A DNA stretch of 64,000 bases from Vibrio splendidus (GTDB lineage Bacteria; Pseudomonadota; Gammaproteobacteria; Enterobacterales; Vibrionaceae). The position numbers were made by a program, and so were the translations under genes. Location: the NCBI RefSeq assembly GCF_001557875.1, contig NZ_LNRF01000005.1, positions 233,372 to 297,371 on the forward strand. The letters run 5' to 3'. How positions within the stretch are numbered: the stretch's first letter is position 1; each line of letters starts with the position of its first letter. This document shows, in pieces, positions 63,774 to 64,000 of this stretch. Under the pieces are notes generated by a model. The model made no database searches. It had not been told where the DNA came from and was given only the letters and a program-made list of their open reading frames with translations.

Positions 63774-64000
63774 GGCTTTGTTGCGTAATTAAATTTAGAG
63801 ATAGAGCCACCCCGTTTCGCGTATTCCTTAGTCAATACGACAAGTTTCAGGCATACCTAACCCAGTAAGCTTATTCAACGCTTTTATCATCGCGTAAGTT
63901 TCACCCACCTGAGCATTGTAATTTCTTAAGTTCAGTTTCCCTCCTAGCAACTGTTTAACTCGATACATCGCTGCTTCTGAGAGTGAACGTTTGTGGTATC
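63774..64000 (-). mobile_element. IS5-family element, left end, continues beyond window
   Basis: The terminal sequence GGCTTTGTTGCGTAATT at 63774 matches the ends of the element at 53263-54255. It is inserted in the IS3-family transposase remnant, giving nested insertions. Confidence 0.75.
63828..64000 (-). CDS. IS5-family transposase, C-terminal part (partial)
   Basis: The last 56 or so codons are visible: YHKRSLSEAAMYRVKQLLGG, KLNLRNYNAQVGETYAMIKA and LNKLTGLGMPETCRID, then TAA at 63828-63830. Unlike the first copy the frame and stop are intact here, so this could be a functional gene. The catalytic domain lies beyond the window. Confidence 0.75.
   Translation of the reverse strand, partial: YHKRSLSEAAMYRVKQLLGGKLNLRNYNAQVGETYAMIKALNKLTGLGMPETCRID

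Overview
The window looks like a chromosomal segment of a marine Vibrio, probably of the Splendidus clade. The evidence is gene content and order: ToxR-type regulator pair, ynjBCD-F transport operon, proVWX, a TIGR02450 Trp-rich protein, DUF1289, TIGR03643 and DUF3465 proteins, and Vibrio-type IS5/IS3 fragments. The genus is well supported; the clade is an inference. No tRNA, rRNA or CRISPR array was seen.

Layout. 1-684 is the 5' part of a large serine recombinase that runs off the left edge, probably the end of a neighbouring mobile element. 892-28412 is mostly ordinary chromosome: a ToxR-like membrane regulator with a small exported partner, MetC, cardiolipin synthase, an SNF-family sodium symporter, a chemoreceptor, two RNA-modification-type enzymes, the ynjBCD-F operon, an HslJ-like lipoprotein, small conserved proteins, an RhlE-like helicase, a LysE exporter, a PilZ protein, an M14 carboxypeptidase, a HAD phosphatase, the osmoprotectant transporter ProVWX and a LysR/NTF2-like divergent pair.

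28430-45583 is a specialised surface locus. A regulator made of two fused copies of the same XRE-type protein is divergent from a three-gene operon. The operon encodes a 3.5-kresidue exported protein with about 22 DUF11-like repeats, an 1171-residue predicted outer-membrane beta-barrel protein, and a lipoprotein with two OmpA peptidoglycan-binding domains. Together they could build and anchor a long surface fibre.

45666-50660 holds single genes: a BLUF photoreceptor, a secreted metzincin-like protease, a GNAT acetyltransferase and a nucleotidyltransferase.

50661-64000 is a mosaic mobile region. It begins with an excisionase-like gene and a tyrosine recombinase. A roughly 0.8 kb block (integrase 3' end, 17-bp palindrome, NERD/zinc-ribbon gene) occurs twice as direct repeats about 8.9 kb apart. 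Between them lie a degenerate IS5-family element and a two-gene operon of high interest: a 1590-residue secreted protein that combines chitin-binding-like modules, PKD-like domains, an AA12/sorbosone-dehydrogenase-like propeller, a cytochrome-c motif and the DUF1587-1595-1592-1588-1585 series, followed by a Tat-exported DUF1552 protein. The right end is nested IS3/IS5 debris.
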